Origin: Beroe forskalii
Taxonomy: Eukaryota > Ctenophora > Nuda > Beroida > Beroidae
Length of the DNA stretch: 64,000 nucleotides
NCBI GenBank assembly: GCA_011033025.1
Contig: WFMF01000523.1
Coordinates: 1-64,000 of the forward strand
Direction of reading: 5' to 3'
Below the pieces are notes generated by a model. That model was not told the origin of the DNA, made no database searches, and saw nothing but the letters and a program-made list of their open reading frames with translations. The translations under genes were made by a program, and so were the position numbers. Positions 45,836-57,012 of the stretch are shown here, one piece after another. How positions within the stretch are numbered: position 1 is the first letter of the stretch; every line of letters starts with the position of its first letter.

Positions 45836-47954
45836 ATGGCGACGACAGGGAGTGCTATGGAACCTCTAAATGTAAATGGACAGTTAGAAGACATTGAGGA
45901 CTGGTTAGAGCGTTTTGATCAGATGGTCGCGGTGCATGATGCTGTGTTGGAAGCCAAAGACGATGCTCAAGCATCCAATGAAAGGAAAGTTGCTTTGCTC
46001 TTGAGTAGGATTGGAGCTGATGGATACAGAATGTTAGCCGTGGCGCCATGCCCAAATATGGGCCTAAAATGGGCATATTTTTCCAAAAAGCGACTTGGAC
46101 GGAATCACAGAGGTGTGCAATCGATAGATAATGGTCCCTAGTTACCATAAAAATTTAAGTCGATATCAAAAAAATATGGTAATTTATGGCCGAAAAACGC
46201 GTAATAACCCATATATGGGCATGCGCGCGTCACCTGAAACTTATTTTATTACTAGCAGCCAAATATCAATATTTTAAGATGAAACCAACTTTATTCGATA
46301 GATAGCATTGGTTTTGTATTCTCTGCAAAGTATGGGGTTGTTGATTGCTACTAAAATGGCCATTTTGAGGTCCAAAAAAACCTCTAAAAAACCACAAAAT
46401 CGCCATTTTCTCGGTTTTGCGGTTTTGCGAAAATCGACTTTACATTTCACTTCTCCTCCGCCATTTTAATATTTTTACTGAAATTTTCAGAATCGCTTTG
46501 AAACTTAATTTCGCACTTATGTTATTGATCGAAATTTTGAGTTAAATTTAAAATTTTTTGGTCCACGGACCAAAAATCCCCGGGGATTTTTGGTCCGGGA
46601 TAAAAAATTTTGAAACTAACTCAAAATTTCGATCAATGCAGTGCGAAAGTTTCAAAGCGATTCAAAAAATTTCGTGCAAAAATATTAAAATGGCGGAGGA
46701 GTAGCGAAAATGTAAAGTCGATTTTCACAAAACCGCAAACCGAGAAAATGTATGATTTTGTGGTTTTAGAGGTTTTTTGGACCAAATGGCCATTTTAGTA
46801 GCAATCAACCCCATACTTTGCAGAGAATACATAAACTAATGCTATCTATCGAATAAAGTTGGTTTCGCATTCAAAAATATTGATATTTGGCCAAGTTATG
46901 GGCCAAAATAAGCTTAGTGGATGCGCGTATGCCCATATATGGGCATTGCCGGGCCATAACTGGCCATTTTTTTGAGATATCGACTTCAAATTTTTATGGT
47001 AACTCAGGGGACCATTATCTATCGATTGCACACCTCAGATCTCGTCCAAGTCGCTTTTTGAAAAATATGCCCATTTTAGGCCCATATTTGGGCATGGCGC
47101 CACGGCGGCGCCAGTGGGTCTGGGGTACCAAACCCGGCCAAAAGTTGGCCGACGGTGTACCTTTTGGGTCAACCATTATCTCAGAAACGTGTTTTCCAAA
47201 AAATTTGGGTTGAACCCCTTAAAGTCATACTTAGCACCTGAGTTACCCAAAACGAAAACATATGATGACCTTGTCAAAGCAATAAAGTCAGATTTTGCTT
47301 CTTCAACATCTGTAGTCTCGGAATCATATAAACTGTCACAAATCAAACAAGAAGCATCAGAAACACTTAACATGTTTATGTCAAGAGTTAAACTGAAAGC
47401 ATCGAAATGTGGGTTTGGAAACTCATATGACCGAATGGTCAGAGACAGATTCATATGTGGGTTGAGATCGCAGTGCTGAGAGCATTCTGATCAGCAGATG
47501 ATAAGATTGAGACAGCTGCAATTGCTTGCAGAAGGCTGTAGCACGTGAAAACTCTACAATGATGCTCATCAGATGAATGCAGTGAATGCAGTCAAATTCA
47601 AGAGAACTATGTTTTCAAAACACCTAAATAATCAGGGTAATGTCCATCAAGTCTTCACACGGACCTGTTCATAGTTCAACATGCTCAAAATGTACCTTGA
47701 GGGGTCACCTGGCAAAGGACTGCAAGGTTAAGTGTCGGTTTTGTCGTAAACCCAACATCAAAGCTAACTGTTTCAAGTTCCAGAAGGCCAAGAAAGTGAA
47801 CATCCAGGGAGATGGTGATGGCAATGGCAATTATGTTTATGGAGAAGATGTAGGTGTCGAGGGAGATATGTCGGTGAATGTGGTACGTGATGAAGACCAA
47901 CCTTTCGACTACGCCTTCGTGTTGCCAAGATCAGCCGTGAGTCAAGTGTTGTAA
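45836..47954 (+). pseudogene. Broken retrotransposon gag, split by a palindromic insertion
   Basis: The frame from 45836 resembles the N-terminal gag region of Ty3/gypsy-type elements (IEDWLERFDQMVAVHD, VALLLSRIGADGY) and is cut after 46036. It resumes at 47222 (SYLAPELPKTKTYDDLVKAI) and runs to a stop at 47477-47479. A separate frame at 47640-47954 carries one intact CCHC zinc knuckle (CX2CX4HX4C, CSKCTLRGHLAKDC) and a second degraded one lacking its His. No intact protease, reverse transcriptase, integrase or LTR was identified downstream, so this is a dead remnant. Family assignment is by motif style only. Confidence 0.75.
46037..47218. mobile_element. Roughly 1.1-kb palindromic foldback element inserted in gag
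   Basis: The left arm starts GCCGTGGCGCCATGCCCAAA and the right arm ends with its inverse at 47106. Complementarity runs almost to the centre, where a perfect 30-bp palindrome sits at 46567-46596. A 112-bp non-palindromic tail (47107-47218) follows. The trinucleotide TTA flanks the whole insert (46034-46036 and 47219-47221), consistent with a target duplication of the PIF/Harbinger kind (TWA), though the two extreme ends are not mutual inverted repeats. No transposase is encoded. Confidence 0.7.
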
Positions 47955-48129
47955 TGGGTAACAGTTTAAACTCAAATTTGTAATTTCTACTGTATCTGAT
48001 AAAATTGTGAATTTCGAATCAATTCTAATGATCTGGTTGATGATCATAGTTTGAATGATGTTAGTAATGTTGAATTCAATTGCCAGTTAATTTTAAATTA
48101 CCTGATCTTGTGCTGAAAATGCGCTGACA
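47955..48129. other. Flank of gag remnant
   Basis: AT-rich sequence following the zinc-knuckle frame, possibly degraded internal retrotransposon sequence. Nothing recognisable. Confidence 0.4.
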
Positions 48130-48725
48130 AAAGTACCATGTTGACACGTACGATGACGCGCAGAAAAGTTTTGCGCGGGAATTGTCGTATTTCCTCCGTC
48201 CCTTGTCCAACAGCAAGTCAGAAGAAAGGGACGGACATCGCCCGTCGAGCAGTGTAGTAATTCTTAACTGATTATCGTTTCCCCCAACCAGGAGCGTCGG
48301 CTTGCCGCGCTGCGCACTCCGTGCGCGAAACCAGGGCGCTGGTTAAGGCATTTTCGCGCGTTGCCCTAACTTTGTCAGACGTTGTCTGCTCTGACCATTA
48401 TTTCAGTGACGCGCGCGCCCGCCGAAGGCCCGAAGGCGAAAGGGTCAGACAACGTCTGACAACCCTAACCAGCGCGAGTCGTGGCGCGCGAGGGGTCAGG
48501 CTAGGGTGCGCCCTTTTTTCAAAGTTTTTTAGGCACTTTGACTCGATTGTAGATCTCAGTGAGCTGATCACGAGGATATCAAGTTTTTTGAAATTGGACA
48601 ATGTCTTCCTTTGCCTCTGGGCGTTTTTCTGTTTCGTGACGTCACATCACGTGACCTGTCACGTGACCCGCCTGCTAGTACTTTGTGCGCGCGCGCTCTG
48701 ATTCCGCGCGCGCAATTGTAATTCT
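48130..48725. repeat. GC-rich dispersed repeat, second copy
   Basis: Positions about 48195-48250 are the reverse complement of 18779-18829 (the GACGGGCGATGTCCGTCCCT region). CAGACGTTGTCTG (48377-48389), AGACAACGTCTGACA (48447-48461), AACCAGGGCGCTGGTT and GCGCACTCCGTGCGC (near 48310) are short palindromes shared in style with 51590-51690. The ORF across it (48321-48701) is likely non-coding. Confidence 0.65.
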
Positions 48726-48805
48726 ATGCGCGTTCGCGGATCTGAGTTGTCTGTGTCAATTCAGTGCTATCTATGACATTGGCAAGACTTATCTTCATTA
48801 GATAA

Positions 48806-49142
48806 TGGAATTTTCTGATGCCAATCTATGATAGACGCAGATAGCAAATAATTTAAGAATCAGCAAGTCTTGCCAGTGCCATTCTCAAGCTTATAATTGC
48901 GATTTCTTGGAAAATGGAAGCTCAAGTTTATACATTGACAGCTGAGAAATACATTAGTACTATACAGGGTTAAAATTGTACATTCCAATCAGGATTCAGG
49001 GTGCATGTGAATGCTGTGTGTCCCCAGCCAGATCACATGACAAAGCAGAGGACACTCTCAGTCTACCTCAACCAATGATCGAGCAGAAAAAGGTTCACGT
49101 GACTGATAGAGGAGGAAGCAAGCAGTATCTCTTTGACGATGA
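48806..49142 (+). repeat. Segmental duplication, copy 1
   Basis: Matches 49846-50368 in the same orientation, in the order AATTTTCTGATGCCAATCTA, AGAATCAGCAAGTCTTGCCA, ACATTAGTACTATACA, CAGATCACATGACAA, AACCAATGATCGAGCAGAA and GAAGCAAGCAGTATCTCTTT, with scattered substitutions. This copy is compact. Confidence 0.85.
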
Positions 49143-49845
49143 AGAAATCCAGTGAACGGTGACCTAGTTTGTTATATTTTAACGAGTAGGGCCTCTAGCT
49201 TATTCTATTCCATCATTCGGCAGTCTTGATCCCTAGATCTGTGAAATGTGAAACACTAAAAAATCCGTTTTATTGTTTTGTACTTTTTTAATCTGCATGA
49301 GTTATGGAAGTATGCAGGAATTATTGTTCCCGCAGATTCTAAAATTAACAAGTATATCTCCATGCTCCTTGGGTATAAGTAATAAGTTTATACCATGGTA
49401 CCAGAATATACCCAAGCCGCCAAAGGCGGCGTTGAGGGTGCCGGTGAGGGGTTTCTCCGAGGAGAAGAGAACATGAGCTGTGGTGATTGATCCTTCCTGA
49501 TCAATTGGCTCATGTGAACGTATCCGTAGGAGAATGCAGACTGGCAAGAGCCAGCAATCAAAGGTGGTACTCACGGAACAGTTGGAAACACGCCACACAG
49601 AGTATGATAATTTCAGTCATGAAGGGATTATGTCTGGCGCTGCCAGACCCCCTGGGTCTGAAAAAGTCCGACGGAATTATGTCGCTCGGAATCATGGGAA
49701 TCGAGGTCTAATCCCATAGTCAGGGATTAGACCAGTACTTCTGTTGTCCGCGATCGCAAATTCTTCTGATATAGATGATTGGGAAACGGCCAAGATAACG
49801 GTATGAATGTTCCTCAGGATTGTGAACCGTCACCTCAAAATCTGG
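49143..49845. other. Spacer between duplicated segments
   Basis: Both strands contain open frames of 60-98 codons (minus 49302-49598, plus 49487-49711). No splice signals, domain or known family were recognised. Mutually overlapping frames on both strands argue for low stop density rather than two genes. Confidence 0.4.
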
Positions 49846-50368
49846 GCACCATTGAATTTTCTGATACCAATCTACTTATCTACGATAGACGCAGATAACA
49901 GACAATTTTAGAATCAGCAAGTCTTGCCAGTGCCATTTTTAAGCTGATAATTGCGATTACGGCAGTCTTGAACTTCCCCGACATCACCGGCTGGCCGTCC
50001 GGCTAGCCGACCGGCCAGGCGGACAGCTAGCCGGTGAGCCAGCCGGCTAGCAGGTCGGCTAGCCGACCGGCTAGTCAGTCAGCTGGTCTGCTAGCCGACC
50101 GGCTTGCCAGTGCAATTTTCAAGCAAAGGTATAATTGCGATTACTTTTAAAAATGGAAGCTTAAGTTTATACATCGAGAGCCAAGAAGTACATTAGTACT
50201 ATACATGGTTAAAATTGTACATCCCAATCAGGAGTCAGGGTGCCGAGTGTCCCCAGTCAGATCACATGACAAGGCGAGGGACACTCTCCCTCAACCAATG
50301 ATCGAGCAGAACATGGTTCAAGTGACTAATAGAGAAAGTGGAGGAAGCAAGCAGTATCTCTTTGACCA
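49846..50368 (+). repeat. Segmental duplication, copy 2, with GC-rich insert
   Basis: Second copy of 48806-49142. It is interrupted at about 49970-50105 by a GC-rich tract of GGCTAGCCGACC-type words in alternating orientation, after which the sequence repeats a few bases (GCCAGTGC) before continuing. This suggests an insertion with a short duplicated target, or a local expansion. Confidence 0.8.
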
Positions 50369-50389
50369 TATTACTACATTATGAAAAGA

Positions 50390-51390
50390 TCGGGGAGGGG
50401 ACATTTCATCTCGCGACACTTCATCTCGGGGTACGACACTTAATCTCAGGGTACGACACATCGTCTCAGACTACGACATTTCATCTCTGGATACGACACT
50501 TCATCTCAGACTGCGACACATCGTCTCAGACTACGACACTTCATCTCAATGTACGACACTTCATCTCAGACTGCGAATTTTCATCTCTGGGTACGACACT
50601 TCATCTCAGGGTTCAACACTTCATCTCAAGGTACGACACTTCATCTCAGGGTACGAAACTTCATCTCAGGTTACGACACGTCTTCATCTCAAGGTACGAC
50701 ATGTCATCTCTGGGTACGACACTTCATCTCAGACTACGACACTTTATTTCTGAGTACGACACTTCATCTCAGGGTACGACACTTCATCTCAGGTTACGAC
50801 ACGTCTTCATCTCAAGGTACGACATCTCATCTCTGGGTACGACACTTCATCTCAGACTACGACACTTCATCTCAGGTTACGACACGTCTTCATCTCAAGG
50901 TAAGACATCCAATCTCAGGGTACAACACTTCAACACAGGGTACGAAACTTCATCTCAGGCTGCGACATTTCATCTCAGGGTACGACACTTCATCTCAAGG
51001 TACGAAATTTCATCTCTTGGTACGACACTCCATGTCAGACTGCGACACTTCATCTCTGGCAGCTGGTAGGATACATGATCATCTTTGACTGCGACACTTC
51101 ATCTCAGGGTACGACAGTTCCCAGAGGTGAAGTGTCGTACCCCGAGACGAAGTGTCGTACCCTGCGATTAAGTGTCGTTCCCAGAGAGGAAGTGTCACAA
51201 TCTGAGATGAAGTGGCGTACCTAGAGATGAAATGTCCCAGTCTTAGTTGAAGTGTCGTACCCTGAGAAGTTAAGTTCGTATCCTGAGATGAAGTGTCTTA
51301 CGCTGAGATGAAGTGTCGTACCTGAGATGAAGTGTCGTACCTGAGATGAAGTGTTTTACTCTGAGATAAAGTGTCATTGATCTCTCTCCC
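50390..51390. repeat. 20-bp minisatellite that switches orientation
   Basis: About 34 units of GACACTTCATCTCAGGGTAC-type sequence run from 50405 to about 51110. They are followed by about 13 units in reverse complement (GTACCCTGAGATGAAGTGTC) to about 51375, turning at CAGTTCCCAGAGG near 51115. A few 23-bp variants contain CACGTCTTCATCTC. The long plus-strand frames (50338-51069 and 50549-51088) are by-products of the repeat. Confidence 0.95.
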
Positions 51391-51569
51391 CTGACCCTAA
51401 CCAGTGTTAGGCCAGATGTCCAGTTAGGCCAAATGACCGAATACCTAAGTGTCGTATCCGCCAGATGAAGTCAGGTCTATAGGTATCAAGGATCGTACCA
51501 TATGATCCTTGATACGATTGGACTTCCACATCAAGCAGCTGGGATTCCTTTCAAAGTACCTCTGACCTG

Positions 51570-51692
51570 GACTTCAAGCCTGACCCGGTCAGGCTTGCCC
51601 TAACCAGGGCCCTGGTTACGCGCACGGAGTGCGCGGCGCGGCAAGCGCTAAACCCCTGGTTAGGGGAAGGGTCAGGCAACGCCTGACAAGCA
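51570..51692. repeat. GC-rich dispersed repeat, third copy
   Basis: CAGGCTTGCCCTAACCAGGG, CGCGGCGCGGCAAGCGC and GTCAGGCAACGCCTGACAA echo 48300-48510 and 18740-18770. Short fragment without clear ends. Confidence 0.6.
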
Positions 51693-51867
51693 AGTAAATA
51701 TTAATTTGATATTTAATTATTGCCTTTTGCTTCCTAATTAGTATAAGCCTGCATATATTCAATATATTCATATAATAAGTACTGCAAACTTATAATTGGG
51801 TATGATCATGAAACTATGAAAGTCCCACATCTCATTCAATAAAAATTGATTAATTAATTAATTTAAT

Positions 51868-51996
51868 AAAAACGGCGCGCACTGAGTGCGCGTCACTGAG
51901 TGCGCGCCACTGAGTGCGCGCCATTCCCACCATTAAATATCCAAGGTGGGAATGGCGCGCACTCAGTGGCGCGCACTGAGTGCGCGCCGTGTTTTA
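51868..51996. repeat. GC-rich hairpin element
   Basis: GGCGCGCACTGAGTGCGCG units (51874 onward) are mirrored at 51955-51989 around the centre CCCACC-ATTAAATATCCAA-GGTGGG. Outer AAAAC/GTTTTA extend the symmetry. Such GC-rich, self-complementary DNA embedded in AT-rich flanks is typical of a small non-autonomous element. Confidence 0.8.
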
Positions 51997-51999
51997 TGT

Positions 52000-53170
52000 G
52001 GAAACACCACGGTCATGATGTGATCAGTTTCAGCCAACAAGAATCATTGGTCAGTATGGAATTATGAACATCTTTTGAACTCTTAAGTTTTATGGTGCCA
52101 GCTGTTCTTTTAACGTAAGTTCATACATATTGTTTTTTCTTTTCATACAGTGGGCTGTAGACACAGCTAATTTATTTGCATGATTCACCAATGGTAACAT
52201 TTTTCTTGTTTGTATCATTTATGTTCATGTGAATCAGACCGTTTTTGGCCTTTTCATTCCTTATTGGGGCTTTTTTAATGACAGGGATCGGTTTTTTTGA
52301 ACACTTGGTTAATTTATAATGATCAGGACTTATAATATATTTTTATTTTACTTTTTAAACTCAAATTATATTGATGATGCTTTGTGAAATTGTGATACAC
52401 TATTGGTGATGCACCTCTAGTGCTTTCTCAGAATATATTTATATTATTTCATTCTCTCGGAGATTTTTTCAAAAAAAATGTGATCAGTTGATAAACGATA
52501 AACGATACATGATATAGTTGAATTAATTAATCTAATTAATAAAGCTTTGCCAATAGATGCAGGAAAATTATATTTGTAATCATTTCCATTTTTCATTAAC
52601 TTCCATTTCTATTTCTATTACTTTTCATTAAGATAATCTGTTCTATTGACCATAATTATTATATAATAATTATTATATATAATCTATATATAATAATCTA
52701 TAAGTCTATATATAATAATCTATAAGTTTAAATTATTATTATTATTATTTACTTATTTATATTTATTACTGAGTGAATGAAATTGTGTGAGCTATAAATA
52801 TTAAATTCTTGTTTTACTAAATTCTTGTTTTACTTTCTATTTCTATAACTTCCATTTCTATTTCTATTTGAGCTCATTTGGCAAAAGTGTTGCCATCCTG
52901 GCAAATTCATATCCCAATTTTTTTCCAAATTATGAGGGGTGAACCCTCATAAGGAGAATTATTAGCTATAGTATCATGTGGCATTGCTTCTAGACATTTG
53001 AAGGTCAGTAATTTGGACCACAAAAATATAATGAAAATTGATCTCCATGATTTGATTGGTCATGATGACTTATATCCTTGATATGATTACATTGTCCTAA
53101 ATCATTTGATAATGCGATTAGATAGAATAGTGGTTCATAGTGGGTGGGTTTGATTTCATAATTGAAATAT
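52000..53170. other. AT-rich intergenic DNA
   Basis: Mostly AT-rich with a TATATAATAATCTATAAGT-type simple repeat at about 52655-52760. No coding region seen. Confidence 0.6.
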
Positions 53171-53312
53171 CTGTTACCCATATGTGTGCAGACCGCTCGA
53201 TTGACAGAGGCCTCGATAAAGACTGTGGATTTCCTCTGCGCGCTTCAACGTTCTATTCAAATTTCATCAAAAGCCCTTTTCCAATCGAGCAGTCTGCACA
53301 TATGGGTGACAG
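53171..53312. repeat. 142-bp inverted repeat with 31-bp arms
   Basis: CTGTTACCCATATGTGTGCA... (53171-53203) pairs with ...TGCACATATGGGTGACAG (53282-53312) with about two mismatches and a 2-bp indel. The 78-bp loop is open in one frame, but nothing suggests coding. MITE or hairpin RNA candidate. Confidence 0.75.
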
Positions 53313-53976
53313 CATTTTTGTTTTTGATTCCTTCAGGAAGTCTATGTCCAAGGCAATCCCGAGGATGATAGGTTTAATATTATTCAATTATAATGTAACC
53401 TGTGTTACATCAGAGATTTCTGTGTTTCACTGCCACAATGATAGATCATGTCAAATGTGATCAAAAATTGGTATTTTAGCAGTAACTAAGATTCATGATT
53501 GGTTAGGTTATGCTAGGTTGACTGGGCTTGCTACCTTGCTCTTTTTTGTTAGATGCAAGGTTCAAGTCCCAGGATAGATTCACTCATAAAAGTGGTTAAC
53601 ATGCCAAGGTTGACCTTGGTAGGCCACATTTCCTGATTCTAAGAAGGAAAGAGCAAGTTATATTTCATTTTTTTAAACAGGGGGGTTGATTAACTCAACT
53701 TGGTAACTTGGTATGGGTATATCTCATCAATGAGAGTAAATTAACTATATTTGAATTGAACTATATTATTTCAAACAATTTCAACTATATTATTTCAAAT
53801 CAATTTCTTTGGTATTTCTTAGAATGAGAATGAATTCTTTCCTTGGAATATGTCTAACTAACTTTTTACCACTCACAGGGTAGCAGTATGGAGTTGTGAT
53901 GAATGATGATAACCATGATGTCCCAATTGTTAATGACCGTTATAACTTAAGGTGATAAATTGTGGGGTGGGACAAT

Positions 53977-54123
53977 TAATGGCTATTGAACTGAGTCATC
54001 AGGAGCAACCTGGAGATGGAGCAAAGTCAGAAAGTGGAAATGGATCCAGATCCATGTCCCCTTCCTGACTGTGCTCTAGACTGTGCAGTGCTCCTGATAA
54101 CTAAGTTCAATACCTAGCCATTT
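53977..54123. repeat. About 146-bp imperfect hairpin
   Basis: AATGGCTATTGAACTGAGTC...ATCAGGAGCA on the left pairs with TGCTCCTGAT...TTCAATACCTAGCCATT on the right. The central part, GTGGAAATGGATCC against AGATCCATGTCCCC, also pairs. It is a long hairpin with bulges, and it lies 0.3 kb upstream of the first candidate exon of the SNM1-like gene. Confidence 0.7.
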
Positions 54124-54438
54124 TTTTTAACCATCCATAACCTCCTTTTTGCTGATGGGGGTGCCACTGTCTCCCTGTCCCGATTGTCTCTAATTCAAAA
54201 ATTAAATTGGGGCAAGGACATTTGGGACAAATGAGACAGAGATAATGGGTTCAAACAATGAAATTTGTTTTTGGATATTATGGACACTCATTAGACAGGA
54301 ATGCAAATAATTCAAAGTCCAGTATGTTCCCAATCATGTTTATCAAGGATCAATTTTCCCAGCCCTTACACTTACAGCTGTTGTTCTCCTCAATGTTCTG
54401 TGTTCTTCTTGTTTTGAAGTAATTATATTTATCCTCAG

Positions 54439-57012
54439 ACCACGGCGGGGGCAGCCACCACCCCAACAACCCAGCAATGAGAATAGAGACAATCCCCCAA
54501 TACCTCCTCCACGACCCCCAAGACGAAGAAGAAACCAGGCACATGATCTCCGCCCTCGGTTTGAGTTAATTGCAAGTATTCAGTGAATCAAATATCTTTA
54601 GATATGTTGTTCCATAGGTGTCGTTTTTTAAGATTTCATAACGTGAAACCATTCACTTTATTTTGGTTCACACAGCTCGGTATTGTAGTACTGTTTAGCT
54701 GTTTGTAGTGCTTTGTTTAAATGGCCAGTATTTACTTACTGACAAAGTTTTTATGAAAGAGACATTTGATTCATCAGTTATTTTTTTAGAGCTCAGAATT
54801 CAAATAAAATTTCAGTCAGCGGAGACGAGTTGAGCTTGAGCCTGATCTGCTCCCTGTGGATCTGCCAGATCTTCTCCAACCTCCCCTCCTTGGTGAAAAT
54901 TTTCCCTTCCAAAATCTGAATGTCAATGATCCTTTCGATTTTAGAGGACTGTTTGTATCAGATGATGAAGGAGAATCTGATGATAGTGATGATGATTCTG
55001 ATGATGACGGAGATGACAGTGATGACATGGACAGTAGCAGTACCACAAGTGGTAATGAGCCTCATGTTTTACCCCTGTTCAGATTAAACGAGGAAATGAT
55101 GCACAATGTTGTCTCAGATGATGAGGATGATGAAGAAGATGGCGAAGACGATGTTAATGTCCTCAACTGGCACCCCTTCGAACCTTTTGGACCCTTGCTG
55201 GAGCAAGCAGCGGGCGAGCTCAACAATGTTATAGATGTGTTCCGGAGGATAGCTTATGGGCTGAATTCTACAAGGACCACCATACAGTTTGACACTCTTC
55301 CTCCTCCCCGCCCTCTTGATCCTCAGAAGATAGACTTGTACAGGGGCAATCTGCCGCCCATTGGCAGCATTCCCATTAACAGACACATACTCATCTCACC
55401 TTTCATTAGTGTCGTCGTAAGTTATGATCTGTTACTCTAGTGTTGGTTTAACTTGACTTTTCCATAAACAGTAACGTATTAGGAATATCTCAGCATATAT
55501 TTGAGTGTTTTAGATACAGCTTAATGTCCCCAATTACAGTTGTGACTTACATTCATCATTATTTGGACGCTAAAAATTTATAATCATAACTTATCTTTGA
55601 TCTTCAATTTTGAACCAATGTTTTCCGGGATCCCACATAAATTATAACTTTGAATAACCTTTCATAATTCAAAATGTGCAATGACCAGGTTGATGGGATG
55701 CCAACACAAAACCAACGAAAACACATATTTCTGACGAATTATACCAGAGATTGTTGGAATGGGCTGCAAGACTCAACTCTTCAATCCGAGCTCAGGATGC
55801 TGAACTCTAGAATATGGTGCACTGAGAAAACTGCGGAAATGCTCAAAAAGTACTACTACATTTTGTACATAGAGGTAATTTAATGGGGTCAGCAACTTGC
55901 CTTCTTTATAATATTGTTTTATTCATCCATACAAAACAACTCTGAGCATTAAACAATATTCTAGTTTTAAATTTGCATTGTTATTATTAAAGTTGCTAGT
56001 TACTGACAGAATTAAGCGTTGGCAGATGGATTACTAATTGATAGTTCCAATAAAATAAAACCCTGTAAATAACCTTCAGATCCAAGATCTGCTGCACCTG
56101 CTGGTTCCCAACCGTTTCTACCAGATTCTGGTGGAAGAGGAAGCCTACAGACTGTCTGTCATGGCACTGCCTCTGGACACCATTCCCGGTTCCTGCATGT
56201 ACTTCATGGCCAGGAAGGGGAAGTTTCTCCTGCACACTGGCTCTAATGCCGGTCAGGAAGCTTTCGGTCCCGCCTTCAAGAAGATCAAGGAACTAACACC
56301 CTCCCTCGACATTCTGTACATAGACTCGGCACTCTATTTCCCTGGTTCTCCTGACTCCTTCAGACACAAGTGTGAGGGCAGGGCGGGGTGCATGAACCGG
56401 CTCAAGTCGTTCTTGTTCGCCATGGCTAGCAAGGAGGAGAGTAACTACTTCTTCTCCATCCACTACCGGGTGGGCATGGAGAACTTCCTCCTGGACCTGG
56501 TCTCGTGGGTCACTGACTGGAAGGTCGGCATCACGGAGGATCTCTACGAGTGGAACTACCGCGAACTCCTTGACTACCGGGAGAAGGTCGTTAAGATCGA
56601 TCACCTGGACTGCCGCTACCTCAGTAACACCGTTCAGAGCAATACCCGTATCTTCTTCTACACTGACGAGTACTCAGACTTCGACCACGTGCAGGCCACG
56701 AACTCTGATCACGTGCGACTACATGTCATATACGACTACCACTCAGGGCTGGAGCGGGTCCGGGAGCCCCGGTGTTGTGGTAGTGTGATCTATCAGAAGT
56801 GCAGGACGTTCAGCAGCGACCCTGACGAGGAACACGACCCAAACTACTACGTGCTGTACCCCTCCCACCCCACCACCGCCCAAGTCAGGACTATCATCTC
56901 ACACCTCAAACCAGACCAAGTGTTCGGACTGTCCCGCGCCCCGGGGGTTAACTTCACAGAGCTCAAGGACGACTTCAAGAAACTTACTGACGCTTACTCA
57001 AGGACCACTGAT
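54439..57012 (+). CDS. Divergent SNM1/Artemis-like beta-CASP protein lacking most metal ligands
   Basis: Exons: a Pro/Arg-rich candidate 54439 to about 54558-54575 (uncertain), then 54816-55416, 55689-55874 and 56080-57012, all joining in phase 0; the last ends at GTAAGA or reads on to a stop at 57022-57024. The first main exon has two acidic blocks (SDDEGESDDSDDDSDDDGDD and SDDEDDEEDGEDD). The fold resembles DCLRE1C/Artemis: the order matches strand, metal loop, IWCTEKTAEMLKK, VMALPLDTIPGSCMYFM, FLLHTG, LDILYIDSALYFP, and the late YPSHPTTAQVRTIISHLKP block. Canonical HxHxDH is here NYTRDC (55737-55754), HCPG is TIPG, and the Asp of TGD is Ser, while the Asp of YID and the His of SHP remain. 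Known relatives are DNA 5'-exo/endonucleases in end processing. This one is probably catalytically dead or uses altered chemistry, perhaps a scaffold. Upstream exons and the start codon are unresolved. Confidence 0.65.

Noticed and set aside
45855..46148. Minus-strand frame opposite gag
   Set aside because: Antisense shadow of the gag remnant and of the palindrome arm.
48321..48701. 126-codon plus frame
   Set aside because: Lies in a GC-rich dispersed repeat with palindromes; no coding evidence.
49302..49711. Overlapping frames on both strands (98 and 74 codons)
   Set aside because: No splice signals, no domain, and mutual overlap; most likely chance absence of stops.
50338..51088. 243- and 179-codon frames rich in HFISDYDTSS
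   Set aside because: By-products of the 20-bp minisatellite.
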